The position numbers and the translations under genes were made by a program. From NCBI RefSeq assembly GCF_018835585.1, contig NZ_JAHGVE010000006.1, positions 103,825-167,824 of the forward strand: a DNA stretch of 64,000 nt. Reading direction: 5' to 3'. Positions 54,751 to 63,916 of this stretch are shown here, piece after piece. How positions within the stretch are numbered: position 1 is the first letter of the stretch; each line of letters begins with the position of its first letter. Source of the DNA: Pelorhabdus rhamnosifermentans (GTDB taxonomy: Bacteria > Bacillota > Negativicutes > UMGS1260). The notes below the pieces were generated by a model, which had not been told where the DNA came from, made no database searches, and saw only the letters and a list, made by a program, of their open reading frames with translations.

Positions 54751-55794
54751 TTATTCTATTTTGTTCAACGTTTCCCAAATACCATTTAAATAAACAGCCC
54801 CCAACGCACGATCATACAGCCCGTAACCAGGCTTGCCTGCTTCACCCCAAATCATGCGTCCATGATCTGGACGTATAGGCCCATTAAAACCAATTTCATG
54901 ATAAGCTTTCATAATTTCCACCATATCCAGTGATCCGTCCGCACTCCGATGGGATGACTCTTCGAAGCATTTATTACCTGTAATTTTGATATTACGGCAA
55001 TGACCAAAGTGAATTCGCCCCAGCTTCCCAAAATAGCGGATTAAGTCTGGAATATGATTTTCCGGGTCTACTCCTAAAGATCCGGAACACAAGGTAATAC
55101 CATTGTTAGGACTATCCACCAGGTGAATGAGCCGTTCCAAATCAGCTTTATTTTTAATAATACGCGGCAAGCCAAAAATAGACCACGGTGGATCATCCGA
55201 ATGAATAGCCATGTTAATACCCGCTTGTTCAGCCACGGGGATAATCTTTTCTAAAAAGTACTGTAAATTATCCCATAATTTCTCTTCGGTAACATTCCGG
55301 TATTGTTCTAGCAGGGCTTTCATGCCTTCCTTCGTATAACTTGCGTCCCATCCAGGCAATGATAATTCACCTGTCAACGGATTCATATTTTCTACTGTCG
55401 CTTGGCGATAAATCAACGCTAAGGATCCGTCGGGCAATTTGTGATCCAGATCGGACCGAGTCCAGTCAAAAACAGGCATGAAATTATAGCATACGGTCGT
55501 AAATCCTGCTTGTCCTAAATTACTAAGTGTTGTACAGTAATTAGCAATATAACGTTCCCGGCTTGGCAGTCCAAGTTTAATATCCTCGTGTACCGGCACG
55601 CTCTCGATAACCTCGCACTGAAATCCATGTGATTCCACTGTGTGCTTAAGCGCCAAAATACGCTCTATGGGCCAAACTTCTCCGACCGGAACATCATAAA
55701 TGGCTGAAACAATTCCTGTGAGTCCAGGTATTTGCCTAATCTTGTCCAGTGTCACCGGATCACTGTCGCCATACCACCTAAATGTCATTTGCAA
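54751..55794 (-). CDS. uxuA: Mannonate dehydratase
   Basis: A 347-residue enzyme converting D-mannonate to 2-keto-3-deoxygluconate. It opens [15 protein letters not shown] and has [22 protein letters not shown] and [15 protein letters not shown], close to Bacillus UxuA; a later metal-site stretch is [11 protein letters not shown]. The start is taken as TTG at 55794, 7 bases after GGGGGG and matching the Bacillus N-terminus; the next ATG (55788) is the alternative. Confidence 0.94.
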   Translation of the reverse strand: MQMTFRWYGDSDPVTLDKIRQIPGLTGIVSAIYDVPVGEVWPIERILALKHTVESHGFQCEVIESVPVHEDIKLGLPSRERYIANYCTTLSNLGQAGFTTVCYNFMPVFDWTRSDLDHKLPDGSLALIYRQATVENMNPLTGELSLPGWDASYTKEGMKALLEQYRNVTEEKLWDNLQYFLEKIIPVAEQAGINMAIHSDDPPWSIFGLPRIIKNKADLERLIHLVDSPNNGITLCSGSLGVDPENHIPDLIRYFGKLGRIHFGHCRNIKITGNKCFEESSHRSADGSLDMVEIMKAYHEIGFNGPIRPDHGRMIWGEAGKPGYGLYDRALGAVYLNGIWETLNKIE

Positions 55795-55896
55795 AGCTAT
55801 TCCCCCCAGAATTTTTATAAATATTGCATGTATTATTCGTTACTTTATCTATATTCTGAAATTTTTAATTCCTACTGTCACTACCTCAATTGCTTT

Positions 55897-57219
55897 TTAG
55901 AAGTAATAGTTGATTTGAGCACGAATCCATTTTGGATAAGGAGCCGCTTGGCCAGTAGTTGTATTTTCGGCATCAAATTGATATATACCGTTGAAAGTAA
56001 TGTTTTTAGCTAAAGTGTAGTCAATCTCGGCGGCATAACTTTTTACGCCACCTGTAGATGGATTAATACCAAAATCATTAGGATTGAACCGAGTATAAGG
56101 GCCAGAAAATTGATATGGCAGTGAGTTTCCCTCAAATTTATTGTATTCTATGAGTGCACCCCATGACCCCGGCTTGGAAGCATCTGCTCCTTTATAGTCC
56201 AACTGGACAATCGTCGCTGTAGGTGATGAACCGTCCGACATTTTTACTGCCTGAGCACGATTTACATAATGTTCACCAATTAATTTCCAAACGGAATCAA
56301 ACTTATACGTTACACCGCCGCCAACAATGTTATAAGCATCAAGCACCGTATTACCGTTACCATCGCTTTGTCCGGCATTCAGGTTTTTAAAGTAGTCGCC
56401 ATAAATTTTTGCTTTGCCCATATTGTACGTCATTTCGGCAAAATCAATATTTTTAATCCAAAGGCTGTTGGTAACAAGCGTATTGCCATTTGTCTGCCGC
56501 ACTTGAGCATAACCAAGCATCAAACCAAAGTTACCGATATTGGTATTAGTCATGATGCCATCCAGGTCACCCGTAGTACCGGATAAATAGCCTGTTGGCC
56601 CCATGTTTAGAGAATACCGGCCTACTGTCACATTCGTTTTATCAATCAAGCCTTTGGTAGTCAGAGCCATGTCGGATAATCTTTGCGCGCTATCCTGATT
56701 GAATTTATCGTCTTGGAAAACAAAGCGCGCATATAAAGAAGTGGTATCATTAATATCAGCAGTCATGTTCAACCGATAACGATCTTTCCACTGATCAGCA
56801 TTGGCCTTGCCTGAAAAGTTATTCCAACGTACACGCAAGTCGGCAGAAAGTTTTACATTCGATTGCTTAGCCTCAATTTTAGTCACACGTACACCGAGAC
56901 TTTGCAATTCATCGGCGAATTCTTTGCTCAGCTTGTCAACCTCGGCTTTCGTTGAAGCATCAACCGTCTTCATTTTTGCTGTTTTAGAAATAGCTTTGGC
57001 CACGATTTGCGCCATTTCATAACGGGTGACAGTTTTGTCACCATGGAAAGTGCCATCACTATATCCATCAATAATACCTGCTTGCGCCAACTTTGTTACC
57101 GAATCATATGCCCAGTTTCCTGCTGGTACATCATCAAAAGGATTTACTGCTGCAAAAGCTGTACTAACCACGCTTAGTATAAACATAAGTGCAAATGTTA
57201 CGATAAGATTTTTTTTCAT
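55897..57219 (-). CDS. SLH-domain outer-membrane porin (OmpM/Mep45-like)
   Basis: A 440-residue precursor. Signal peptide MKKNLIVTFALMFILSVVST ending AFA, one SLH domain (about 24-80, FDDVPAGNWAYDSVTKLAQAGI and TFHGDKTVTRYEMAQIV), a helical linker (about 85-125, LSKEFADELQSLGVRVTKIEAKQ), then a beta-barrel (about 130-440) with alternating strands and a terminal Phe (INYYF). SLH porins anchor the outer membrane of Negativicutes to the cell wall. Its place between uxaC and uxuA marks it as a dedicated hexuronate channel. Start at 57219 follows GAGGAG. Confidence 0.92.
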   Translation of the reverse strand: MKKNLIVTFALMFILSVVSTAFAAVNPFDDVPAGNWAYDSVTKLAQAGIIDGYSDGTFHGDKTVTRYEMAQIVAKAISKTAKMKTVDASTKAEVDKLSKEFADELQSLGVRVTKIEAKQSNVKLSADLRVRWNNFSGKANADQWKDRYRLNMTADINDTTSLYARFVFQDDKFNQDSAQRLSDMALTTKGLIDKTNVTVGRYSLNMGPTGYLSGTTGDLDGIMTNTNIGNFGLMLGYAQVRQTNGNTLVTNSLWIKNIDFAEMTYNMGKAKIYGDYFKNLNAGQSDGNGNTVLDAYNIVGGGVTYKFDSVWKLIGEHYVNRAQAVKMSDGSSPTATIVQLDYKGADASKPGSWGALIEYNKFEGNSLPYQFSGPYTRFNPNDFGINPSTGGVKSYAAEIDYTLAKNITFNGIYQFDAENTTTGQAAPYPKWIRAQINYYF

Positions 57220-57305
57220 GCTTTTCGCTCCTCTGCTTGTTATATTTTTGTAAGCCCCATCCACTGCACACCTTTACCTTTTAAATTTTCTTCGCCTCCC
57301 TATCG

Positions 57306-58715
57306 TTATTTTATTTCAAAGCCAAAATATGTCTTGGCATTATGAAAACAAATATCTTGGACAATACCTCCTATCATATCCCAATCATTCGGAACCTCAC
57401 CCTTTTCCATCCACTCTCCCAACAAATTACAGAGAATGCGCCTGAAATACTCATGTCTGGTATAGGATAAAAAGCTTCTGGAATCGGTAACCATTCCTAC
57501 AAACCGGCTAATCAACCCCAAGTTGCTTAAGGTAATCATGTGATCAACCATTCCTGTTTTGCTGTCGTTAAACCACCAGGCTGTGCCAAATTGAATTTTC
57601 CCCGGAATATTGCCTGATTGAAAGTTGCCGATCATACTCCCCAATACAAAATAATCTTTCGGATTCAGCGCATATAATATCGTTTTTGGTAAGCACCCTT
57701 TACTTTCCAGCGAATCTAATAACCTTGACAACGAAAACGCAATCGGATGATCGTGAATCGAGTCATAACCGCTATCTGGTCCCAGTTTTCTGAACATAGG
57801 ACTGTTGTTGTTACGCATAGGCCCAATATGTAGCTGCATTACCCAACCCAATTTGGCATACTGCTCTCCGCAAAATTGTAAAAGTGCCGTCTGATAACAT
57901 TCGACATCCTCTCGGACAATCCGTTTTCCCTGTAAAGCCTGGGCAAAAATGTTCTCTACCGTCATTTTTGAACTTTCCATGTAGGGAACCCTTTCCACAC
58001 CTTGATCAGCAACTCGGCAGCCCAGTTCATGAAAAAACTCCATACGCTGCTGCAATGCGGACAAAAAGTTAACATAACTCGTAATTTTACTGCCTGTTAC
58101 CTCTGCCAGCCGTTCTACCCATTGAATAAAACCAGAATCATCAATAGCCATACCTTTATCTGGCCGGAACGTAGGCAGTACACTAAATTCAATGCTGCTA
58201 TCCTCCCGAATTTTCCGATGATACGCTAATGAATCAGTCGGATCGTCTGTTGTACAAATAACAGCCACATTGGATCTCGCGATCATACCTCTGGCGCTGC
58301 ATTCTTCACTCTCAAGCAACTGGTTGACCTTCTCCCAAATAGCTAGCGCAGTTTTTTCACTTAAGGGTTCATGAATTCCAAAGAAACGCTGAAGTTCCAA
58401 ATGGGTCCAATGATATAGCGGGTTGCCAATACATTTTTCTATTGTTTTAACCCAGGCTATAAATTTTTCATAATCACTGGCATTACCGGTAATATACTGT
58501 TCATCAATACCATTGCTACGCATGGCCCGCCATTTATAATGATCTCCATACAACCAAGCCTCAGTAAGGGTAGTAAATTTCTTATTTTCATAAACTTCTT
58601 TGGCTGATAGATGACAATGATAATCAATAATGGGCATATCAACTGCATACTCTTGATAAAGTTTTATTGCCGATTTGGTTTCTAACAAAAAATTTTCGCT
58701 CATAAATTGTTTCAA
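57306..58715 (-). CDS. uxaC: Glucuronate isomerase
   Basis: A 469-residue isomerase of the amidohydrolase superfamily converting glucuronate to fructuronate and galacturonate to tagaturonate. MPIIDYHCHLSAKEVYENK carries the first metal His pair, and later conserved blocks include ICTTDDPTDSLAYH and LQLHIGPMRNNN-like (here MQLHIGPMRNNN). The start is taken as TTG at 58715 because QFMSENFLLE aligns with family N-termini. First gene of the LacI-controlled operon. Confidence 0.94.
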   Translation of the reverse strand: MKQFMSENFLLETKSAIKLYQEYAVDMPIIDYHCHLSAKEVYENKKFTTLTEAWLYGDHYKWRAMRSNGIDEQYITGNASDYEKFIAWVKTIEKCIGNPLYHWTHLELQRFFGIHEPLSEKTALAIWEKVNQLLESEECSARGMIARSNVAVICTTDDPTDSLAYHRKIREDSSIEFSVLPTFRPDKGMAIDDSGFIQWVERLAEVTGSKITSYVNFLSALQQRMEFFHELGCRVADQGVERVPYMESSKMTVENIFAQALQGKRIVREDVECYQTALLQFCGEQYAKLGWVMQLHIGPMRNNNSPMFRKLGPDSGYDSIHDHPIAFSLSRLLDSLESKGCLPKTILYALNPKDYFVLGSMIGNFQSGNIPGKIQFGTAWWFNDSKTGMVDHMITLSNLGLISRFVGMVTDSRSFLSYTRHEYFRRILCNLLGEWMEKGEVPNDWDMIGGIVQDICFHNAKTYFGFEIK

Positions 58716-58778
58716 AATAATCGCCCTCTTATGTATCTTTTTAAATTCGCAAATATTAAGCGAATTTGTTACATTCTG

Positions 58779-58798
58779 AAATGTTCACGTGAACATTT
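58779..58798. promoter_or_regulatory. LacI-type operator O1
   Basis: AAATGTTCACGTGAACATTT is a perfect 20-base palindrome with the LacI-family central CG. It covers about +5 to +24 of the uxaC transcript. Confidence 0.85.
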
Positions 58799-58809
58799 CA
58801 TCTTTTGTA

Positions 58810-58838
58810 ATTTTATCATATATTATAAAATATTTCAA
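58810..58838 (-). promoter_or_regulatory. Sigma-A promoter of the glucuronate operon
   Basis: On the minus strand, TTGAAA, a 17-base spacer and TAAAAT, placed exactly between the two operators. Predicted start near 58803. Confidence 0.75.
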
Positions 58839-58843
58839 CAATT

Positions 58844-58861
58844 AATGTTCACGTGAACATT
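58844..58861. promoter_or_regulatory. LacI-type operator O2
   Basis: AATGTTCACGTGAACATT, a perfect palindrome identical to the core of O1, ends just upstream of the -35 box. Centres of O1 and O2 are 64 bases apart, about six helical turns, which suits looping by a LacI tetramer or two dimers. Confidence 0.85.
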
Positions 58862-58877
58862 TTTTTAAAACTAAATA

Positions 58878-58924
58878 AAGAGTAATCCTCATCAAGACTG
58901 TTGATCGTGATGATAATTACTCTT
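58878..58924 (-). terminator. Terminator of the LacI gene
   Basis: AAGAGTAAT and ATTACTCTT enclose a second stem (CATCA/TGATG). A T-rich stretch follows in the minus direction. It insulates the repressor from the uxaC operon. Confidence 0.65.
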
Positions 58925-59051
58925 ATTGTTTATCTATTACCGTTGTAAATTGCTAACGACATTTACGTTTATTCTAACACAGCAAATAACAAAAGAAATT
59001 ACGTAACCGTTCTTAATCATGTTAATATCAAGTTTATCTTAGAATCATTCA

Positions 59052-60050
59052 TTAAATAAATCTCACTGAATCTCTGATCTTCAATTCCGCATTAATATAA
59101 AATACTCCCGTGCCACTATCGTTCCCTTCAATAATATCAATAATCCTGCACGCGCCTTCTTGGCACATTCTCTCAATAGGGCGGTGTACAGTCGTCAATG
59201 CCGGCGTAACATACCGTGAAAAAACTGTATTATCAAAGCCGATTATCGATATATCCGTCGGAACTTTAAACCCGGATTCGAAAACAGCTCTTATTGCACC
59301 TAAAGCCATATCATCATTGAAACAAAAAACAGCCGTAGGTCTATCCGTCTCGAGCAAAAGCTCCTTCATCTTATAGTATCCGCTTTCAAAACCATAATCG
59401 CCCTGTAGCATATATTGGGGCACTATTGACTTGTCGGCCTCTGACATGGCTTTAGCAAATCCTTGCTTTCTGGCTACAGCAGATTGGAAATCTCTTTTTC
59501 CTCCAATAATTGCTATCTTCTCATGACCAGCCTCCAACAAATAGCGAGTAGCATCATATGCACCCAGACAATCATTCACAAGGACATTAACAATTTCTAG
59601 GCCAGATGTTTCACGATTCATTACTACAATAGGAATTTTATTTCGTAGAACATGAGATATAAACTCATCATCTTCCCCCCGCTGACTTACGACCAGTATT
59701 CCATCAAAATTCCGGCGGTTGATAACAGAATAATCTCGATATTCATCTATTCCCTTGATGACCACATTATACTTCTCTTTTATAATGCTATTGACACCTG
59801 TAACTGCCTGGTAAAAAAAATCGGATGATGTCCCTTGTTTCAAAGTAGAAAAAAACAGTCCAATAATATATGATTTATCAAGCACTAGACTCTTGGCATT
59901 AAAATTAGGAACGTAATTCATTTTTTCAGCAATTTTTATTATACGTTCCCGAGTTTCGGGCTTCACTGATGTATAATCATTGAGTGCGCGCGATACCGTA
60001 ATATGGGATACGCCTGCGACCCGTGCAATATCCTTGATCGTAACGTTCAT
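59052..60050 (-). CDS. LacI-family transcriptional repressor
   Basis: A 332-residue repressor with the HTH TIKDIARVAGVSHITVSRAL and hinge helix region NAKSLVLDKSYIIGL, then a periplasmic-binding-like effector domain to the end. Start at 60050 follows AAAGGG. It lies directly upstream of the glucuronate operon, whose promoter carries two perfect LacI-type operators, so it should repress uxaC-ompM-uxuA-SDR-GH31-MFS and be released by a hexuronate or a pathway intermediate. No operator is seen at its own gene. Confidence 0.92.
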   Translation of the reverse strand: MNVTIKDIARVAGVSHITVSRALNDYTSVKPETRERIIKIAEKMNYVPNFNAKSLVLDKSYIIGLFFSTLKQGTSSDFFYQAVTGVNSIIKEKYNVVIKGIDEYRDYSVINRRNFDGILVVSQRGEDDEFISHVLRNKIPIVVMNRETSGLEIVNVLVNDCLGAYDATRYLLEAGHEKIAIIGGKRDFQSAVARKQGFAKAMSEADKSIVPQYMLQGDYGFESGYYKMKELLLETDRPTAVFCFNDDMALGAIRAVFESGFKVPTDISIIGFDNTVFSRYVTPALTTVHRPIERMCQEGACRIIDIIEGNDSGTGVFYINAELKIRDSVRFI

Positions 60051-60201
60051 ATTTTCCCTTTGCTTTTCTGATTTCACTACAGAATCCCCTTTGGCGAACT
60101 TTTTAAATCTACTAAGTAGCTATTCGAATATTTAAGTAGGATATCCTCTAACTGTGAAGAAAATCCATTTACCTTGATATTTCACAGCATAAAAATTAAA
60201 A

Positions 60202-60239
60202 GGAAAGCTCTCCGGCAGATGAATACCGAGTGTCTTTCC
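60202..60239 (-). terminator. Terminator after the cotJC remnant
   Basis: GGAAAG/CTTTCC outer stem with inner CGG/CCG, followed by TTTTAATTTTT in the minus direction. Confidence 0.55.
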
Positions 60240-60258
60240 CTTACTATCTATTCTTACA

Positions 60259-60795
60259 CTATTCCTTCTCTTCTTCTTCACGGCTTACGCCGCACCATAT
60301 ATGCTTGCCGCTTGCCATATAATCTTGCACCGTATTGAGCGTCTCACCAAATCGCTGATAATGTACCACTTCTCTTTCCCACAAAAACCGGAGCGTATCT
60401 TTTACTTTCTCATCATCTGTCAGAGCAATGAGATGTTCATAGGTAACACGGGCCTTTTGCTCAGCTGCCATATCCTCGGTCAGATCGGCAAGGGGATCGC
60501 CCAGACAGGCAATGTAAGAAGCACACCAGGGAACTCCATTGGCGTCCGTCCAGAATATACCATGATTATGCTGAGCATATTGTCCTCCCCAGCCTGCTTC
60601 GTCATAATCCTTCGGATCGGCGCCATCTGTCAGTTTATAAACCAGTCCCGCAATCATTTCCATATGTGCTAGTTCTTCTGTTCCGATATCGGTAAGAACT
60701 GCTTTAGCGATGTGGTTATATTGATATAGAAAAACAGACTCTACAACGAAACTATTCGAAATAGAGCCTCAAGCAATTCTCCCATACCTCATCGA
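60259..60795 (-). pseudogene. Spore-coat protein CotJC / manganese catalase, broken 5' end
   Basis: The open part (60259..60663, 134 codons) matches the C-terminal two-thirds of CotJC: HNHGIFWTDANGVPWCASYI, GDPLADLTEDMAAEQKARVTYE and REVVHYQRF, with the second set of metal ligands. In the same frame upstream the minus strand reads AKAVLTDIGTEELAHMEMI, the first metal-site motif, but without a start and with TGA earlier. In another frame MGELLEALFRI looks like the preceding family segment. So a frameshift and loss of about 45 N-terminal residues have inactivated it. Confidence 0.75.
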
Positions 60796-60821
60796 CCTAA
60801 ACCGTATACTACGGTGCATAG

Positions 60822-60998
60822 TCAGTTGCCAATTAATATTTCATCCGTTTCCTGACCGCAAGCTTTGCAAATAAGCTTAATTTTACCTGTCTGACTATCA
60901 GACATAAACTTGCTTAAACAAATATTAAATTTTTCCATTTTATTTGACAATCGCTCAGTATTGCCACAAAGACAGCTAACTCTTAGACTAGTACTCAT
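60822..60998 (-). CDS. Small zinc-ribbon-like protein (58 residues)
   Basis: A small protein with two cysteine pairs (CLC near residue 10 and CKAC near 45), resembling a minimal zinc ribbon. The start at 60998 (MSTSLRV) follows GGAGG by 5 bases. No family recognised. It stands upstream of the broken cotJC gene on the same strand. Confidence 0.6.
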   Translation of the reverse strand: MSTSLRVSCLCGNTERLSNKMEKFNICLSKFMSDSQTGKIKLICKACGQETDEILIGN

Positions 60999-61211
60999 AC
61001 CAACCTCCAAAGTGTATTTTTAATGGTATTCGATTTTATGTAAAAATATTCCTGCTAATAAACAAATTTTCCCTTTTAATATTTTAACAAAATTGGTAAA
61101 AATAAGTATACCTATTATCAAATAGTTTTTTAAGTCCAAATAAGAGCAACCATTTTTCCACCTAATTACCAATTTAACAGTCTAACGAATGATAATTATC
61201 CATATTACATA

Positions 61212-61240
61212 TTGACTTTTATTAAAAAACTACCTATGAT
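61212..61240 (+). promoter_or_regulatory. Promoter of the 70-residue protein
   Basis: TTGACT, a 17-base spacer and TATGAT. The predicted start near 61247 leaves a leader of about 115 bases in which I recognise no riboswitch. The rest of 61011-61361 is AT-rich with no gene. Confidence 0.6.
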
Positions 61241-61361
61241 ATACATATAATAGAAAAATAGTAATTTAATGGGTCGAAAATAGACTATTCTTTTATTCGG
61301 CAGTTAGAATAACAGGAAGCCACAGTGTAACCGACTACTTAACATTAGGAGAACGGTTATT

Positions 61362-61574
61362 ATGAATAATTCTCACATTGTTCTTATTGAAAAATTAAAA
61401 AATCAGCTACTCACTTTAGGATATTACCCCTTTCAGCTTGATGAAATTATCAAAGATGCAACGGGTACAACTAATATTGAAAATATCAATTCCTCTCGCG
61501 CTGACTATTTAATTTCATCATTAAAATTTTACATTAATTTTTCATCGAAATGCAGTTCTTCAACAAAAAAGTAA
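61362..61574 (+). CDS. Small protein of 70 residues, unknown
   Basis: A soluble helical peptide (MNNSHIVLIEKLKNQLLTLG, then a Ser/Lys-rich tail). AGGAG precedes the ATG, a promoter lies at 61212 and a terminator at 61597, so the unit is complete. No family recognised. Confidence 0.65.
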   Translation: MNNSHIVLIEKLKNQLLTLGYYPFQLDEIIKDATGTTNIENINSSRADYLISSLKFYINFSSKCSSSTKK

Positions 61575-61596
61575 AATTTTTTTTGATAAACGAAAA

Positions 61597-61628
61597 GCCC
61601 CCAATCGAAATAAAACCCGATTGGGGGC
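61597..61628 (+). terminator. Terminator of the 70-residue protein gene
   Basis: GCCCCCAATCG pairs perfectly with CGATTGGGGGC around a 10-base loop, followed by CACTCTTTT. Confidence 0.85.
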
Positions 61629-61769
61629 CACTCTTTTGCCGGAGCACAAATTAGCCATCTCATAAACAAAAAAATCTTATAGCACGATATATTTTCATTG
61701 TTAATAGTGTAAAATATTTAGTAATACTTCTTTAATTTTGAGGATAAACAATTAGGTAAAGGTGAGCGA

Positions 61770-62408
61770 ATGAAATATACAGGAAGAATTATAGGCTTAA
61801 TCATTATGCTGATGACTATTATAGCAATAAGAATATATGCTTATATTTATTTGGATTACCCGCTTACTGCTTTGCCTATAGCTGGGATTTTTTCCTTAGT
61901 ATTCGTATATTGGGTTGGCAAAAAATATGATCAAGTTAAGTTCTATTCAGAAAGGGATAGCTTAACAGGACTTTATAACCGAAGAGTTATCGATACAATT
62001 TTTCCAATTTTATTAGCGCAGACAGATAGAAAAAATGAAAGTTTAGGAATATTAATACTTGATTGCAATAACTTTAAAACCATAAATGATACCCAGGGAC
62101 ATATCAAGGGAGATTTAGTATTACGGGAAGTTGCAGCTTCCCTCTTAAATGTAACAAGAAAAACAGATTTAGTTGCCAGATGGGGCGGGGATGAATTTTT
62201 AATTATTGTTCCTAATACGGATGAAAAAAAGATAAAAATAGTCATAAGTAGAATTGAAACAAAGTTACACGAATTATCTCGAAAATTGCAGATTTCCATT
62301 TCTGTTGCAAGTGGATTTTCAATTTATCCCCAAAACGCAACAAATTTTAATGATTTAATTGTAGTTGCTGATAAAATGATGTATAGTATCAAAAATAAAC
62401 TTAGGTAA
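61770..62408 (+). CDS. Diguanylate cyclase, minimal membrane type
   Basis: A 212-residue protein with two membrane segments (about 8-27 and 33-50) and a GGDEF domain (about 60-210). The active site RWGGDEFLII is intact, as is the substrate region DSLTGLYNRR and LDCNNFKTINDTQGH. No sensory domain and no RxxD inhibitory site at the expected place. It makes c-di-GMP from two GTP and would act at the membrane. AAAGGTGAG precedes the ATG. Confidence 0.9.
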   Translation: MKYTGRIIGLIIMLMTIIAIRIYAYIYLDYPLTALPIAGIFSLVFVYWVGKKYDQVKFYSERDSLTGLYNRRVIDTIFPILLAQTDRKNESLGILILDCNNFKTINDTQGHIKGDLVLREVAASLLNVTRKTDLVARWGGDEFLIIVPNTDEKKIKIVISRIETKLHELSRKLQISISVASGFSIYPQNATNFNDLIVVADKMMYSIKNKLR

Positions 62409-62459
62409 TGAATATATCTATATCTTATGATGTATGTTTTAGGGAAGGTGATTTCAGTC

Positions 62460-62852
62460 ATGCCACCATTGCAAACATTTAATAAGGATTTAGTAAATTA
62501 TTTACTTTCATTAGATATTACTTCCCTTTCTCTCCTCCAAAGCGTCATCGCTATTTTATTATCTGAAGGCTTAAATGCCGATGAACAAGATCTACTCGGT
62601 AATTTTATAACGAACATAGGAGGTATATTAACCACTATCGGCTCTTATCTAGATGTTCATCAAGAGGAACAAAACAAGACCACTACAAACAATAATGAAT
62701 CAGCCTCACAGAAAGATACCGAACTTGATAAAAAAGATTCTTTGCAAAGCGAACTAGAAAAAATGCAGCGACAAATTCGAGAACTACAACAACAAAATAA
62801 GGACATGCTAAACTACATAAATAAATTAAACAGTAAATTAAATTGTTTCTAA
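62460..62852 (+). CDS. Coiled-coil protein of unknown function
   Basis: About 130 residues: a hydrophobic helical N-terminal half (LQSVIAILLSEGLNADEQDLLGNFITNIGGI), a Lys/Thr/Asn-rich linker and a C-terminal coiled coil (LEKMQRQIRELQQQNKDMLN). The N-terminal part resembles small helical proteins found widely in spore-forming Firmicutes, but I cannot name the family. GGAAGGTGA lies 8 bases before the ATG at 62460; an ATG at 62427 is possible. Confidence 0.65.
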   Translation: MPPLQTFNKDLVNYLLSLDITSLSLLQSVIAILLSEGLNADEQDLLGNFITNIGGILTTIGSYLDVHQEEQNKTTTNNNESASQKDTELDKKDSLQSELEKMQRQIRELQQQNKDMLNYINKLNSKLNCF

Positions 62853-62867
62853 AATGTTGAAATTTTC

Positions 62868-62914
62868 AACATAAAATAGCCACCTATCCTCATGATAAGT
62901 GGCTATTTTATGTT
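62868..62914. terminator. Bidirectional terminator between convergent genes
   Basis: AACATAAAATAGCCAC pairs perfectly with GTGGCTATTTTATGTT. Located between the coiled-coil gene and a convergent hypothetical gene. Confidence 0.85.
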
Positions 62915-62924
62915 AGGCACTGAT

Positions 62925-63311
62925 CTAACGCATAAATCTGATCGTAAAATCCGGCAAATATTTAACAATTGAAGTAAAAATTTCCGTCTTAAATTGTTCA
63001 TCCTTAACCATCGTTTCAATGGCACTACGCTCTATGGTTACATAAGGTTTTATAACACCTAATAAAGGATGATGCAAAGCAGAATCCAATGTACCACTTT
63101 TAACCTCAACAACATTAATTCCATCCATCACGAGCGTGTATCGTCCCGCAATGCTCCCGTCTTCAGTAACTTGTATCCCGATCCTATTTTTACGCCCTGA
63201 AAACATGTGTTCCAAAATCGAGAAAATATGTGGATGCTGTTCTTTAAAACACCCAATTACTTCACGTCGAAAATTGACTAAATCATCTTGAATCAATGTG
63301 TCTAGACTCAT
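62925..63311 (-). CDS. Hypothetical protein, 128 residues
   Basis: A soluble protein (MSLDTLIQDDLVNFRREVIG) with a central beta-rich stretch GSIAGRYTLVMDGINVVEVKSG that resembles an SCP2-like lipid-binding fold; that resemblance is weak. AGGAGG-like GGAGGAATT precedes the ATG. Monocistronic. Confidence 0.6.
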   Translation of the reverse strand: MSLDTLIQDDLVNFRREVIGCFKEQHPHIFSILEHMFSGRKNRIGIQVTEDGSIAGRYTLVMDGINVVEVKSGTLDSALHHPLLGVIKPYVTIERSAIETMVKDEQFKTEIFTSIVKYLPDFTIRFMR

Positions 63312-63423
63312 TTAGAATTCCTCCTTTATAGTTTACTAGAGTTTATAATTCCCCTTTAGAAATATCCTTAATCGTCTGATTATTGGTATTATATGGCAGG
63401 ATCTAAATCAATAATTTGCGTAT

Positions 63424-63452
63424 AAAAAAGGCCGTCATTTCATATAGACGGC
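63424..63452 (-). terminator. Terminator of the 74-residue gene
   Basis: GCCGTC/GACGGC with a 10-base loop, followed by CTTTTTT in the minus direction. Confidence 0.75.
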
Positions 63453-63512
63453 TTAACGTTTCCGCTGCTTACCAGCGCTGGGAGCGTCTTTGTTTTGGAG
63501 GACGCTAATAGC

Positions 63513-63734
63513 TTAGTGGTTTTGTAAAATTCGTATGATAGCAAATCCTTTATCATTAAGTTTTTTATCGTCAGAAAAAATTCCGAGATGCTTATATTTA
63601 TTATAATACGCATCATCAATTTGCCTGTTGCGGTGAGAACTAAATCGTGAAACAATTCTTAAAACTTCTAAAACTCCTGCATCTTTTTCACTCCATGAAG
63701 CTATTTCATTTTTTAACAATTCATCATTCAGCAT
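63513..63734 (-). CDS. Small protein of 73 residues, unknown
   Basis: A charged helical protein (MLNDELLKNEIASWSEKDAG) with a C-terminal DDKKLNDKGFAIIRIL that looks like the end of a winged-helix fold. GGGG lies 6 bases before the ATG at 63734. Followed by a terminator. No family recognised. Confidence 0.5.
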   Translation of the reverse strand: MLNDELLKNEIASWSEKDAGVLEVLRIVSRFSSHRNRQIDDAYYNKYKHLGIFSDDKKLNDKGFAIIRILQNH

Positions 63735-63916
63735 AATCATCCCCAATTCGGCATTTTTGTATAATATTCGGCAAATCAGGACTATTGTCCTGCTAAAATT
63801 GGCAATAAAAATTTCAGGTATTCGTAGTTTTGTGCTAGCAAGATAGCTTTTCTGTTATTTATGATGGTGTAAAAATTTCATGTACGGAGAAACTAATTTT
63901 GAGGTGATGATGAAGC

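Noticed and set aside
61247-61361. Leader near a GGDEF gene as a c-di-GMP riboswitch
   Set aside because: The conserved GEMM core and tetraloop receptor sequences are not present, and the leader belongs to the 70-residue protein gene with its own terminator.
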